Shown piece after piece: positions 49,318 through 57,909 of a stretch of DNA of 60,730 nucleotides. Origin of the DNA: an uncultured Oscillospiraceae bacterium (GTDB lineage Bacteria; Bacillota; Clostridia; Oscillospirales; Acutalibacteraceae); NCBI GenBank assembly GCA_900546265.1, contig URCA01000019.1:1-60730 (forward strand). The letters are read 5' to 3'. Position 1 is the stretch's first letter. The number at the start of each line of letters is the position of its first letter. Made by a program: the position numbers and the translations under genes. Under the pieces are notes generated by a model. That model was given only the letters and a program-made list of their open reading frames with translations, did not search any database and was not told the origin of the DNA.

Positions 49318-52300
49318 ATGCTATTAAAGTCCCTGGAAATACATGGCTTCAAGTCGTTCCCGGACAAGACGGTCCTCTCTTTCGGACAGGGGATGACCGC
49401 CGTCGTGGGGCCCAACGGCAGCGGCAAATCCAATATCAGCGACGCCATCCGCTGGGTGCTCGGGGAGCAGTCCACCAAAAGCCTGCGGGGCTCCAAGATG
49501 GAGGACGTCATCTTCAACGGAACCGCCCAGCGCAAGCCGGTGGGCTTTGCCGAGGTGTCCCTCGTCATCGACAACCGCTCCCGCAAGCTGGATTTTGACG
49601 CGGACGACGTAAAGGTCACCCGCCGGTATTACCGGTCGGGGGAGAGCGAGTACCTCATCAACAACGCCACTGTCCGGCTCAAGGACGTGCAGATGCTGTT
49701 CATGGACACCGGCCTGGGCCGGGACGGGTACTCCATCATCGGGCAGGGACGCATTGGGGACATCGTGGCCTCCAAATCGGAGGAACGGCGGGAAATCTTC
49801 GAGGAGGCGGCGGGCATCTCCAAATACCGCTACCGCAAAAACGAGGCGGAACGGCGGCTGAAATCCACCGAGGAGAATCTGCTGCGTCTGCGGGACATTT
49901 TACAGGAGCTGGAGGAGCGGGTGGGCCCGCTGGCCCAGCAGGCGGAAAAGGCCAAGAAATTCCTGGAATACGCCGGGGAGAAAAAGGATCTGGAAATCGG
50001 CTTGTGGCTGCACACCATGATCGATTCCAGGGCGGTGCTGCGGGAGCTGTCGGCCAAGCTGGAGCTGGCCCGCACCCAGTACGAGGCGGCGGGAGAGGCC
50101 ATGGACGGCTTCGAGGCGCAGATGGAGGATATCGCCCGGCAGGCCCAGGAGCTGGCCGTGGAGATGGACAACATCCGCCGGGGCGCCCAGCAGCTGGAGG
50201 AGGAGGCCGCCCGCTGCGACGGGGACGTGGCGGTGCTGCGCAACGATATTTACCACAACAAGGAGAACACGGCCCGCATCGAGGAGGAAATCCGCCTGTC
50301 GGCGGAGGGGGACAGCCGCATCGAGGAGGACATCGCCGCCCGGCAGGAGGACATCCGCGGTAAGCGGGAGGCCATCGCGCGGGCGGAGGCGGAGCAGCTG
50401 GCCCTGTCCGGCGAGATGGAGAGTCTCGCGCAGAGCAGCGACGTGTATTCGGGCCGGATCGACGAGCTGTCCCGGGAGGCGTCAGCCCTGGCCATGCGGC
50501 TGTCGGATATCCGGGTCAAATCGGTGACCAGCGAGTCCTCCCTGTCGGAAATCACCCTTCGGCTTTCCCAGCTGACTGCCAGCGTGGCCCTGCGTTCCCA
50601 GGCCGGGGACGCGGCCAAGGCGGAGCTGACCGAGGCCCAGGAGGCGCTGGACGCCTGCCGGCAGCGGGTGGAGGAGCTGCAGAACGCGGCCAAGGGCTAC
50701 GAGCTGCGGTACAATTCCCGGGCGGCCAAGCTGGACGCGGCCAAGCAGAACGCCGACAAGCTGGGGCTGGACGCGGAGGAGAAGATGCGCCGGGCCCGGC
50801 TGCTGGAAGAGCTGGAACGCAACATGGAGGGCTTCGCCCACAGCGTCAAGGCGGTGGTCAAGCAGGCGGAGCGGGGCGTCCTGCGGGGCATCCTGGGGCC
50901 TGTATCCCGGCTGATTCGGGCGGAGGCCGACTATGCCCTGGCGGTGGAGACCGCCCTGGGGGGCGCGGCCCAGAACCTGGTGTGCGAAAAAGAGGACGAC
51001 GCCAAGCGGGCTATCGCCTATCTGAAGGAGAACAAGGGAGGACGGGCCACTTTCCTGCCCCTGACGTCGGTCAAGGGCAATCTGCTCAGCGAGCGGGGCC
51101 TGGAGAACGAGCCGGGCTTCGTCGGGCTGGCGTCCTCCCTGGTGACCTACGATCCCGCCTACGAGGGAGTGGCCCGCAGCCTGCTGGGCCGCACCGCCGT
51201 GGCGGAGGATTTGGATTACGCCGTGACCATTGCGCGCAAATACGGCTACCGCTTCCGCATCGTGACCCTGGATGGACAGGTGGTCAACGCGGGCGGCTCC
51301 ATGACCGGCGGCTCGAGTGCCAAGGGGACCGGGCTGCTGTCCCGCCGGGCGGAAATTGAAAGCATCCAGAAGGAGGCCGCCGTGCTGGGCGAAAAGGCGC
51401 GGCAGGCCCGGGAGCTGTTCCGGCAGCTGCAGCAGGAAGCGGCCGCCGCCGAGGCGGATCTCACCGGCACCCGAGGCGAGCTGGCCACGGCACAGGAGGA
51501 TCGCATCCGTCTGGAGGGCGAGGTGCGCCGTTTGGCCGAGCAGGAGGAGGCCAGCCGCCGGGCGGCGGAGGAAGCCGCCGCCGAAATCACCGCTCTGAAC
51601 GAGCGGGCGGAGGAATGCAAGCGCACCGCGGCGGGAGCCGCGGCCGAGGCGGCCGAGGCAACGGAACGGAAAACGGCCCTGGAGGCCGAGCTGCAGGCCG
51701 CCAGCGGAGGCCGGCAGGAGCTGACCGCCAAGCGGGAGGAGCTGTCTGCCAAAATCGCCGAAATAAAGCTGGAGGTAGTGGCCTATAATAAGGAGATAGA
51801 GGCCCTGGAGGGGGCCATACGCGATCTGCACGCGCGCCGTCAGGACGCGGCCGGGCACAAGGCCGCGCTCCAGGCGCAGATCACCACCCTGGCCGAGGCC
51901 AACGAGGCGCTGCAGGAGCGGATCGCTGAGAAAAACCGGCAGGCCGAAGCGCTCCGGGAACAGGCGGCGGCGTCCGGCGCGCAGATAGAGGCCCTGGCGG
52001 CCCGGCGCACCGAAGGGGAAGCCATGCAGACCAAGCTGCGCCAGCAGTCGCGGGAAAAGGCCGAGGAGCGGGAGCTGGCGGGCCGCGAGGCGGCGCGTCT
52101 GGAGGAAAAGTGCGGCGCCGTCCAGAAGGATGTGGACGACGTGGTGCGCCGGCTGTACGAGGAATACGAGCTGACCCGCACCGAGGCGGAGGCGGCGGCC
52201 AAGCCCATTGCGGATCCGGCGGCGGCCAACCGCCGGCTGGGCGAGCTGAAGAGCAAAATCCGGGGATTGGGCAGTGTCAACGTGGACGCCATCGAGGAGT

Positions 52301-52899
52301 ACAAGGAGGTCAGCGAGCGGTACGAGTTCCTGAACGCCCAGGTGCAGGACGTGGAAGTCTCTAAGGACGAGCTGCTGGCCCTCATAGGCGAGCTGACCGT
52401 GCAGATGCGAGAAATCTTTATTGAACGTTTCAAGCAAATCAATTATAATTATGGCATTGTCTTCGCCGAGATGTTTGGCGGCGGCAAAGGGGAGCTGAAG
52501 CTCTCCGACCCGGACGACATTCTGCATTCGGGCATCGAAATGCACGTGCAGCCCCCGGGCAAGGTCATTCTCAACCTGGACGTTCTGTCCGGCGGCGAGA
52601 AGGCCCTGGCGGCCATCGCGCTGCTGTTTGCCATTCTGAAAGTCACCCCCTCGCCCTTCTGCGTGCTGGATGAAATTGAGGCGGCGCTGGACGACGTGAA
52701 CGTGGATCGGTACGCGGCCTATCTGCGGCGGATGTGCGACAACACCCAGTTCATCGCCATCACCCACCGACGGGGCACCATGGAGGAGGCCGACGTGCTC
52801 TATGGCGTGACCATGCAGGAGCAGGGCGTATCCAAGCTCTTGGAGCTGCGGGCCAGCGAGGTGGAGCAGAAGCTGGGCATCAGCATGAACCAGGCGTAA
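49318..52899 (+). CDS. smc: Chromosome partition protein SMC
   Basis: SMC is the condensin-type ATPase that organises and separates chromosomes with ScpA and ScpB. The 1193-residue protein shows Walker A GPNGSGKSN at about 32-40. Two long coiled coils (about 165-500 and 670-1020) flank a hinge (about 505-670) with the conserved GGxxx-type turn near MTGGSS. The C-terminal head has the signature LSGGEKALAA and Walker B VLDEIEAALDD. ATG 49318 has only a weak ribosome site (AGGATGTGA). It is followed by ftsY 75 bases later. Confidence 0.97.
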   Translation: MLLKSLEIHGFKSFPDKTVLSFGQGMTAVVGPNGSGKSNISDAIRWVLGEQSTKSLRGSKMEDVIFNGTAQRKPVGFAEVSLVIDNRSRKLDFDADDVKVTRRYYRSGESEYLINNATVRLKDVQMLFMDTGLGRDGYSIIGQGRIGDIVASKSEERREIFEEAAGISKYRYRKNEAERRLKSTEENLLRLRDILQELEERVGPLAQQAEKAKKFLEYAGEKKDLEIGLWLHTMIDSRAVLRELSAKLELARTQYEAAGEAMDGFEAQMEDIARQAQELAVEMDNIRRGAQQLEEEAARCDGDVAVLRNDIYHNKENTARIEEEIRLSAEGDSRIEEDIAARQEDIRGKREAIARAEAEQLALSGEMESLAQSSDVYSGRIDELSREASALAMRLSDIRVKSVTSESSLSEITLRLSQLTASVALRSQAGDAAKAELTEAQEALDACRQRVEELQNAAKGYELRYNSRAAKLDAAKQNADKLGLDAEEKMRRARLLEELERNMEGFAHSVKAVVKQAERGVLRGILGPVSRLIRAEADYALAVETALGGAAQNLVCEKEDDAKRAIAYLKENKGGRATFLPLTSVKGNLLSERGLENEPGFVGLASSLVTYDPAYEGVARSLLGRTAVAEDLDYAVTIARKYGYRFRIVTLDGQVVNAGGSMTGGSSAKGTGLLSRRAEIESIQKEAAVLGEKARQARELFRQLQQEAAAAEADLTGTRGELATAQEDRIRLEGEVRRLAEQEEASRRAAEEAAAEITALNERAEECKRTAAGAAAEAAEATERKTALEAELQAASGGRQELTAKREELSAKIAEIKLEVVAYNKEIEALEGAIRDLHARRQDAAGHKAALQAQITTLAEANEALQERIAEKNRQAEALREQAAASGAQIEALAARRTEGEAMQTKLRQQSREKAEERELAGREAARLEEKCGAVQKDVDDVVRRLYEEYELTRTEAEAAAKPIADPAAANRRLGELKSKIRGLGSVNVDAIEEYKEVSERYEFLNAQVQDVEVSKDELLALIGELTVQMREIFIERFKQINYNYGIVFAEMFGGGKGELKLSDPDDILHSGIEMHVQPPGKVILNLDVLSGGEKALAAIALLFAILKVTPSPFCVLDEIEAALDDVNVDRYAAYLRRMCDNTQFIAITHRRGTMEEADVLYGVTMQEQGVSKLLELRASEVEQKLGISMNQA

Positions 52900-52974
52900 G
52901 CGGTATATAGCGTCGTCGTTTGTCTGCGCAGCTCACCGGCGCTAAGTAATTCATGTGAAATTTGAGGTGCATCC

Positions 52975-53883
52975 ATGGGCTTTTTCAGTAAAATCAGCGC
53001 GGGGCTGAAGAAAACCCGCGATTCCATCATGGGGTCGGTCAACTCCATGCTCCACGCCTTCACCAAAATCGACGAGGAGCTGTTCGAGGAGCTGGAGGAG
53101 ATCCTCATCATGGGGGACGTGGGGGCGCCCACGGCGGGCCGGATCTGCGACGAGCTGCGCCGCAAGGTCAAGGAGCGGGGCGTCACCGACCCGGAGGCGG
53201 TCCGCGGGCTGCTGTATGAAACGGTGGCCGAAATGCTCCGGGGAGGGCAGGAGCTGCGGCTGACCACCAAGCCATCGGTGATCCTGGTCATCGGGGTCAA
53301 CGGCGTGGGCAAGACCACCACCATCGGCAAGCTGGCCGCCCGGTTCCGGGCGGAGGGCAAGAAGGTGGTGCTGGGGGCGGCGGACACCTTCCGCGCCGCG
53401 GCCATTGAGCAGCTGGAAATCTGGGCCGAACGGGCCGGGGCGGACATCGTCAAGCACACCCAGGGGGCGGATCCCGCCGCGGTGGTGTTCGACAGCATCG
53501 CCGCCGCCAAGGCGCGGGGGGCCGATGTGGTCATCTGCGACACGGCGGGGCGGCTGCACAACAAGAAAAACCTGATGGACGAGCTGGCCAAAATCAGCCG
53601 GATCATCGACCGGGAGCTGCCCGACGCGGACAAGGAGGTGCTCCTCGTCCTGGACGCCACCACGGGACAGAACGCGGTCAATCAGGCCCGGGAGTTCAAA
53701 AACGCGGCCGGGATCACCGGCATCGTGCTCACCAAGCTGGACGGTACGGCCCGGGGCGGGGTGGTGCTGGCCATCCGGGAGGATTTGGACGTGCCGGTGA
53801 AGTTCATCGGCGTGGGGGAGGGCGTGGACGATCTCCAGCCCTTCGACCCGGACGATTTCGCCCGTGGGATTTTCGGGGAATAA
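52975..53883 (+). CDS. ftsY: Signal recognition particle receptor FtsY
   Basis: FtsY is the membrane-associated GTPase that docks SRP-ribosome complexes for co-translational insertion. The 302-residue protein is nearly pure NG domain: an N-terminal helical bundle (about 1-85) and the G domain with GVNGVGKTTT, DTFRAAAIEQL, DTAGRLHNK and TKLDGTARGG. The long acidic A domain of the enterobacterial protein is absent, as usual in Firmicutes. ATG 52975 follows GAGGTG. ffh is not in the window. Confidence 0.96.
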   Translation: MGFFSKISAGLKKTRDSIMGSVNSMLHAFTKIDEELFEELEEILIMGDVGAPTAGRICDELRRKVKERGVTDPEAVRGLLYETVAEMLRGGQELRLTTKPSVILVIGVNGVGKTTTIGKLAARFRAEGKKVVLGAADTFRAAAIEQLEIWAERAGADIVKHTQGADPAAVVFDSIAAAKARGADVVICDTAGRLHNKKNLMDELAKISRIIDRELPDADKEVLLVLDATTGQNAVNQAREFKNAAGITGIVLTKLDGTARGGVVLAIREDLDVPVKFIGVGEGVDDLQPFDPDDFARGIFGE

Positions 53884-53907
53884 CAGGGTCGGAAAGGATG
53901 CGGGGAT

Positions 53908-54525
53908 ATGACCACCTTTATCATTGCCACCCATAACCAGAAAAAGCTGAAGGAAATGGCCCGGATTCTCGAGCCGCTGGGTATCCGGGCGGCCACCGAC
54001 CGGGATCTAGGCTTGACCCTGACCGAGGCAGAGGAGACGGGAGACACCTTCGAGGAAAATGCCTATATCAAAGCGGCGGCGGCCTGCCGGGAGAGCGGCC
54101 TTCCGGCCATCGCGGACGATTCCGGCCTGATGGTGGACGCGCTGGACGGCGCGCCGGGGGTCTACTCGGCCCGCTACGCCGGAGAGGGGGCCACTGACGC
54201 CGACCGGAACGACAAGCTGCTGCGGGAGCTGAAGAACGTACCCGCGCATAAGCGGGGGGCGGCTTTCGTGTCCGTGGTCTGCTGTGTGTTCCCGAACGGG
54301 GAAGTACTGACCGCCCGGGGCGAATGCGCGGGCACCGTCGGTTTCGCGCCCAGAGGGGCGAGTGGCTTTGGCTACGACCCACTGTTCCTGGTGGGGGATC
54401 GCACATACGCGGAGCTGTCGGACGAGGAAAAGGACGCCGTCAGCCACCGGGGGAAAGCCATGCGGCTGTTCGCCGAGCGGCTCAAAACGTATTTAGACGG
54501 CCATCCGGCCGCCGCAGGAGACTAA
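53908..54525 (+). CDS. rdgB: RdgB/HAM1-type dITP/XTP pyrophosphatase
   Basis: The enzyme hydrolyses non-canonical purine nucleoside triphosphates (dITP, XTP) to monophosphates and so keeps them out of DNA. The 205-residue protein has the opening IATHNQKKLKEM. It also has the catalytic block GLPAIADDSGLMVDALDGAPGVYSARYAG (two parts around residues 70-95), SGFGYDPLF and the terminal SHRGKAM. ATG 53908 follows GGAAAGGA. It lies 24 bases after ftsY and 18 before the CRM-domain gene. Confidence 0.94.
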   Translation: MTTFIIATHNQKKLKEMARILEPLGIRAATDRDLGLTLTEAEETGDTFEENAYIKAAAACRESGLPAIADDSGLMVDALDGAPGVYSARYAGEGATDADRNDKLLRELKNVPAHKRGAAFVSVVCCVFPNGEVLTARGECAGTVGFAPRGASGFGYDPLFLVGDRTYAELSDEEKDAVSHRGKAMRLFAERLKTYLDGHPAAAGD

Positions 54526-54543
54526 CAAGAATGGAGCAACGAT

Positions 54544-54843
54544 ATGCTGACCAGTAAACAGCGGGCGTATCTCAGAGGACTTGCCAATGGCCTGGATCCG
54601 ATTTTGCACATGGGGAAGGGCGGCCTGTCCGACGCCATGATCCGCCAGGCGGATGACGCCCTGACCGCCCGGGAGCTTCTCAAGGGAAAGGCGCTGGAAA
54701 CCGCGCCCATATCGGCCAGAGAAACGGCCCAGGCCATTGCCGAGGCGGTAGGGGCCGAGGTGGTACAGGTTGTGGGCCGCACCTTCGTGCTCTACCGCCG
54801 CAACGAAAAGGAGCCGCAAATCCAGCTGCCGAAGCAGAGGTAA
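54544..54843 (+). CDS. YhbY-family CRM-domain RNA-binding protein
   Basis: The 99-residue basic protein is a single CRM domain, linked in bacteria to maturation of the large ribosomal subunit. The family opening LTSKQRAYLRGLA is visible. HMGKGGLSDAMI carries the GxxG-like RNA-binding loop. The end reads VVGRTFVLYRRN. ATG 54544 has a weak upstream GGAG at about 54532. It lies next to nadD, the usual Firmicutes neighbour of yqeI/yhbY. Confidence 0.92.
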   Translation: MLTSKQRAYLRGLANGLDPILHMGKGGLSDAMIRQADDALTARELLKGKALETAPISARETAQAIAEAVGAEVVQVVGRTFVLYRRNEKEPQIQLPKQR

Positions 54844-54882
54844 AGCCTGTATCAAAATTACCCCGTACGAGGAGGAGCGCGT

Positions 54883-56076
54883 ATGCCGAAACGAGTGGCC
54901 GTCTTTGGAGGCACATTCGACCCTATTCACGAGGGGCATGTACAGCTGGCGCTGCAGTTCGCCCGGCGGCTCAAGCTGGACGAGGTGCTGCTGGTGCCCA
55001 CTTTTGTGCCGCCGCATAAGCTGAAGGCCGACATGGCCGCGGCGGAGGACCGGCTGGCCATGTGCCGCCTGGTGGCCGCGGCCCATCCCAAACTGAAGGT
55101 TTCCGACATGGAGATCACACGGGGCGGGGCCAGCTTCACGGTAGACACGCTGGAGACCCTGGAGGGCCAGTATCCGGGCACCGAATGGTATCTCATCACC
55201 GGGGCGGACATGTTCCTCACCCTGGGCACCTGGTGGCGCTTTGAAGATATCGCGGAGCTGGCGGTGCTGTGCGCCGCGCCCCGGGGGGCGGTGACGCTCG
55301 CCCAGCTGCGGGCCTACGCCCACACGCTGGAGGAGAGCGGCGCCCGCTGCCGGGTGGAGGACATTCCGGTGATGGACATCTCCTCCACCGACATCCGGGC
55401 CCGGCTGGCGGCGGGAAAGCCGCTGGAGGGACAGGTTCCCCGTGAGGTGGAAGACTATATCCGGCAAAGGGGCTTATACGGCGGCGCGCCGAGGGAGGAG
55501 CTCCCGCCGGACGAGCAGTTTATCGAGATCATCCGGGGGCGGGAAAGCGAAAAGCGGTTCCGCCATTCCCTGGCGGTAGCTGATGAGGCCGTCCGTCTGG
55601 CGAAAAAATACGGGGCCGATCCCGCCAAGGCGCGCACGGCCGGCATCCTCCACGACATTCTTAAGGATGCGGGACAAGATGCGCAGTTGCAAATTTTCAA
55701 GGATTTTGCTATACTACTGGATAACGTCGAACAACAGGCGCCCAAGCTGTGGCACGCCCGGGCGGGCGCGGTCTTTCTCGAGCAGGTGCTGCAGGTGAAG
55801 GACGCGGATATTCTCGACGCCGTGCGGTATCACACCACGGCGCGGGCCGGGATGTCGCGGCTGGAACGGGTGCTGTATCTGGCGGACTTCACATCGGCCG
55901 ATCGGGATTATCCCGATGTGGACGAGATGCGCCGGCTGGTGGATGTTGGAATGGACGAGGCGATGGAATACGCGCTGGTCTACAGCATCCGGGATTTGAC
56001 CGAACGCCGGCAGGCGGTGCATCCGGACACGCTGGCCGCTTACAACGAACTGGTGATGAGCCGGAAACACAGGTAA
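54883..56076 (+). CDS. nadD: Fusion of nicotinate-nucleotide adenylyltransferase (NadD) and YqeK HD phosphohydrolase
   Basis: The 397-residue protein carries two enzymes that are usually separate neighbours. Residues 1-200 are NadD, which makes deamido-NAD from nicotinate mononucleotide and ATP (FGGTFDPIHEGHV, final SSTDIRARL at 167-175). Residues about 212-397 are YqeK, an HD-domain hydrolase of diadenosine tetraphosphate (His228, HD pair His257-Asp258, and downstream His/Asp ligands). Both halves look complete. ATG 54883 follows GAGGAGCG. The next genes are an LCP protein and rsfS, in the conserved order. Confidence 0.93.
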   Translation: MPKRVAVFGGTFDPIHEGHVQLALQFARRLKLDEVLLVPTFVPPHKLKADMAAAEDRLAMCRLVAAAHPKLKVSDMEITRGGASFTVDTLETLEGQYPGTEWYLITGADMFLTLGTWWRFEDIAELAVLCAAPRGAVTLAQLRAYAHTLEESGARCRVEDIPVMDISSTDIRARLAAGKPLEGQVPREVEDYIRQRGLYGGAPREELPPDEQFIEIIRGRESEKRFRHSLAVADEAVRLAKKYGADPAKARTAGILHDILKDAGQDAQLQIFKDFAILLDNVEQQAPKLWHARAGAVFLEQVLQVKDADILDAVRYHTTARAGMSRLERVLYLADFTSADRDYPDVDEMRRLVDVGMDEAMEYALVYSIRDLTERRQAVHPDTLAAYNELVMSRKHR

Positions 56077-56089
56077 GGAGGACGGGACA

Positions 56090-57445
56090 TTGGCGAAGGA
56101 CAGACGGGACAAAACCGGCCGACCGGGACAGGTGAACCTGGCGCAGAAGGCCGGGCAGGCTGGCAAAAGTCCGGCGGGCGGTTCCGCTCCCCGGAAAAAG
56201 AAGAAGAAATCCACCGGAAAACGGGTGGTCACCATTCTGCTGGTCATCCTCATTCTGGTGTCCCTGGCCTTTATCATCGTACTGGGCGTGACGGTGTACC
56301 AGAGCCTTCGCTCCCCCACCAAGCCGCCGGTGACACTGAGCTCCTACGCCACCACCCCCACCTCGGAAAAGAGCCGGGTTTCCTATTTCCTGGTGGGACT
56401 GTTGGGGGAGGACGAGGTCGGTACCATGGACTCTCTGGCCCTGGTCTGCTACGATAAAAAGGGCAAGGCGGTGCAGATATTGCAGGTGCCCGCGGCCACC
56501 TATCTCGGCGAGGACGGCACCTTCGCGGTCAAAAATGCCGGCAGCGTGTACGGCCATCCGAAGCCGCTCGACTGGTGCGAGACCTGCCGGAAGCCGGTGT
56601 ACTCCCCGGAAATCAAGGACGGCAAGCACACGGTCTGCGGTACGAAAATCACCCAGAAGACCGGCTCCGCCACCGAAAATCTCATCCATATCTTCACCCA
56701 GCAGTACGGCATGCCGGTGGATAATTTCTTCCTGCTGTCCCGAGGCTCACTGACCGCTCTGGTCAACGCCGTGGGCGGGGTGGATGTGAGCCTTGAGGCG
56801 GACATGAAGGTGGACGACATCCAGTACAAGAAGGGCGTCCAGACCCTGGACGGGGACGCGGCGCTGCAGTATATGACCACCTTCAGCTATAAAAACACCC
56901 CGGACAGCGACGTGGATCGGCTGGTGCGGCAGCGCAAGGTGTATACCTCCTTGTTCCAGCGGCTGATCGCCGCCGACAGCGCCGCGCGGGAAAAGGACAT
57001 TTTCGGCCGGCTGATGGGCGGCGCGAACGCCATCCGCATGAAGAACGACACAGAAGCCATGCGGGCCATGCTGCTCGATCCCTCGGACGGCAAGCTCGAG
57101 GAGATGACGACGGCCCAAGCGCTGGCCGGGATGTTCGGAGAGCTGGCCAAGGTGCCGCTGGAAAACATCCAGTTTTATGTGATGCCGGGCGAAGCCGCCA
57201 AGAAGGGAAACGACACCTATTATTCCATCCACAAGGCCGATTTGGCCGCGCTGCTCCAGGAGCATTTTAATCCTTATGGCGCGGCGATCACCGAAGCGAA
57301 CCTACAGGTGGCGGAGCTGAAAAATTCGAAGAAAACCGATACGAAGGCGCAGGCTATGAGCGCGATCAAGGTCGAGCAGGCGGGGACGGTCACCACCACC
57401 ACGGCGGCGACCGCAACCACCGCCGCCACCGCCGCGAAATCCTGA
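56090..57445 (+). CDS. LytR-CpsA-Psr (LCP) family protein with altered active-site motifs
   Basis: LCP proteins attach glycopolymers to peptidoglycan at the outer membrane face. The 451-residue protein starts at TTG 56090 after GGAGG. It has a very basic N-terminus and a membrane helix (about 46-70). An LCP domain (about 95-300) retains GGVDVSLE, LDGDAALQY and DVDRLVRQRKV. The usual IPRD-T motif reads QVPAATYL, and the Arg in the first strand motif is missing (TMDSLALV). An insertion holds Cys163, Cys166 and Cys183. The tail is Thr/Ala-rich. Ligase activity is doubtful. It lies between nadD-yqeK and rsfS. Confidence 0.85.
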   Translation: MAKDRRDKTGRPGQVNLAQKAGQAGKSPAGGSAPRKKKKKSTGKRVVTILLVILILVSLAFIIVLGVTVYQSLRSPTKPPVTLSSYATTPTSEKSRVSYFLVGLLGEDEVGTMDSLALVCYDKKGKAVQILQVPAATYLGEDGTFAVKNAGSVYGHPKPLDWCETCRKPVYSPEIKDGKHTVCGTKITQKTGSATENLIHIFTQQYGMPVDNFFLLSRGSLTALVNAVGGVDVSLEADMKVDDIQYKKGVQTLDGDAALQYMTTFSYKNTPDSDVDRLVRQRKVYTSLFQRLIAADSAAREKDIFGRLMGGANAIRMKNDTEAMRAMLLDPSDGKLEEMTTAQALAGMFGELAKVPLENIQFYVMPGEAAKKGNDTYYSIHKADLAALLQEHFNPYGAAITEANLQVAELKNSKKTDTKAQAMSAIKVEQAGTVTTTTAATATTAATAAKS

Positions 57446-57468
57446 CGCCGGAAAGGACTTAACAGCGC

Positions 57469-57837
57469 ATGGAAGCCAAAGACATTGCCAAAAGCGCGGT
57501 CGTCTCTCTCGACAAGCACAAGGCCGCGGATATCAAGGTCATCGGGGTGACGGATATCACCTCGCTGGCCGACTATTTCATCATTGCCGAGGGCACGAGC
57601 TCCACCCAGGTGAAGGCCCTGAGCGACTACGTGGAGTTCGAGCTGGGCGAGCAGGGGGTCAAGCCTCTGCGAGTGGAGGGATACAACGCCTCCAACTGGA
57701 TCCTCATGGATTACGGCACCGTTATCCTCCACGTGTTTCAGGGGGAGACCCGCCAGTTCTACGATCTGGAACGGCTGTGGAAGGACGGGGAGCAGCTCCC
57801 GCTCGATGAATTCCTCGGCCAGCCGGAAACGGACTGA
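57469..57837 (+). CDS. rsfS: Ribosomal silencing factor RsfS
   Basis: RsfS binds L14 of the large subunit and blocks joining of the subunits when nutrients are short. The 122-residue protein has the family core: DIKVIGVTDITSLADYFII, ALSDYVEFEL and NWILMDYGTVILHVFQ. ATG 57469 follows GGAAAGGAC. It completes the nadD-yqeK-LCP-rsfS group and is followed by leuS. Confidence 0.96.
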   Translation: MEAKDIAKSAVVSLDKHKAADIKVIGVTDITSLADYFIIAEGTSSTQVKALSDYVEFELGEQGVKPLRVEGYNASNWILMDYGTVILHVFQGETRQFYDLERLWKDGEQLPLDEFLGQPETD

Positions 57838-57873
57838 GAGCGCCGGGGGATAAAGCCCCCTGTATTGTATCTA

Positions 57874-57896
57874 TGGGGCAGCCGCCCCTTTTGAAA
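57874..57896 (+). other. Short GC hairpin with T tract between rsfS and leuS
   Basis: GGGGC/GCCCC around AGCC is followed by TTTTG; another GGGGG/CCCCC pair lies at about 57846-57861. These may attenuate read-through into leuS. A T-box leader, with specifier and T-box sequence, was not seen in the 72 bases here. Confidence 0.3.
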
Positions 57897-57909
57897 GGAT
57901 GCCATCAAC

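Noticed and set aside
50482..52767. 761-codon minus-strand frame opposite smc
   Set aside because: Shadow of the SMC coiled coil; Leu/Gln/His-rich with no domains.
57838..57909. T-box riboswitch before leuS
   Set aside because: The gap is only 72 bases and lacks a T-box sequence and specifier stem.
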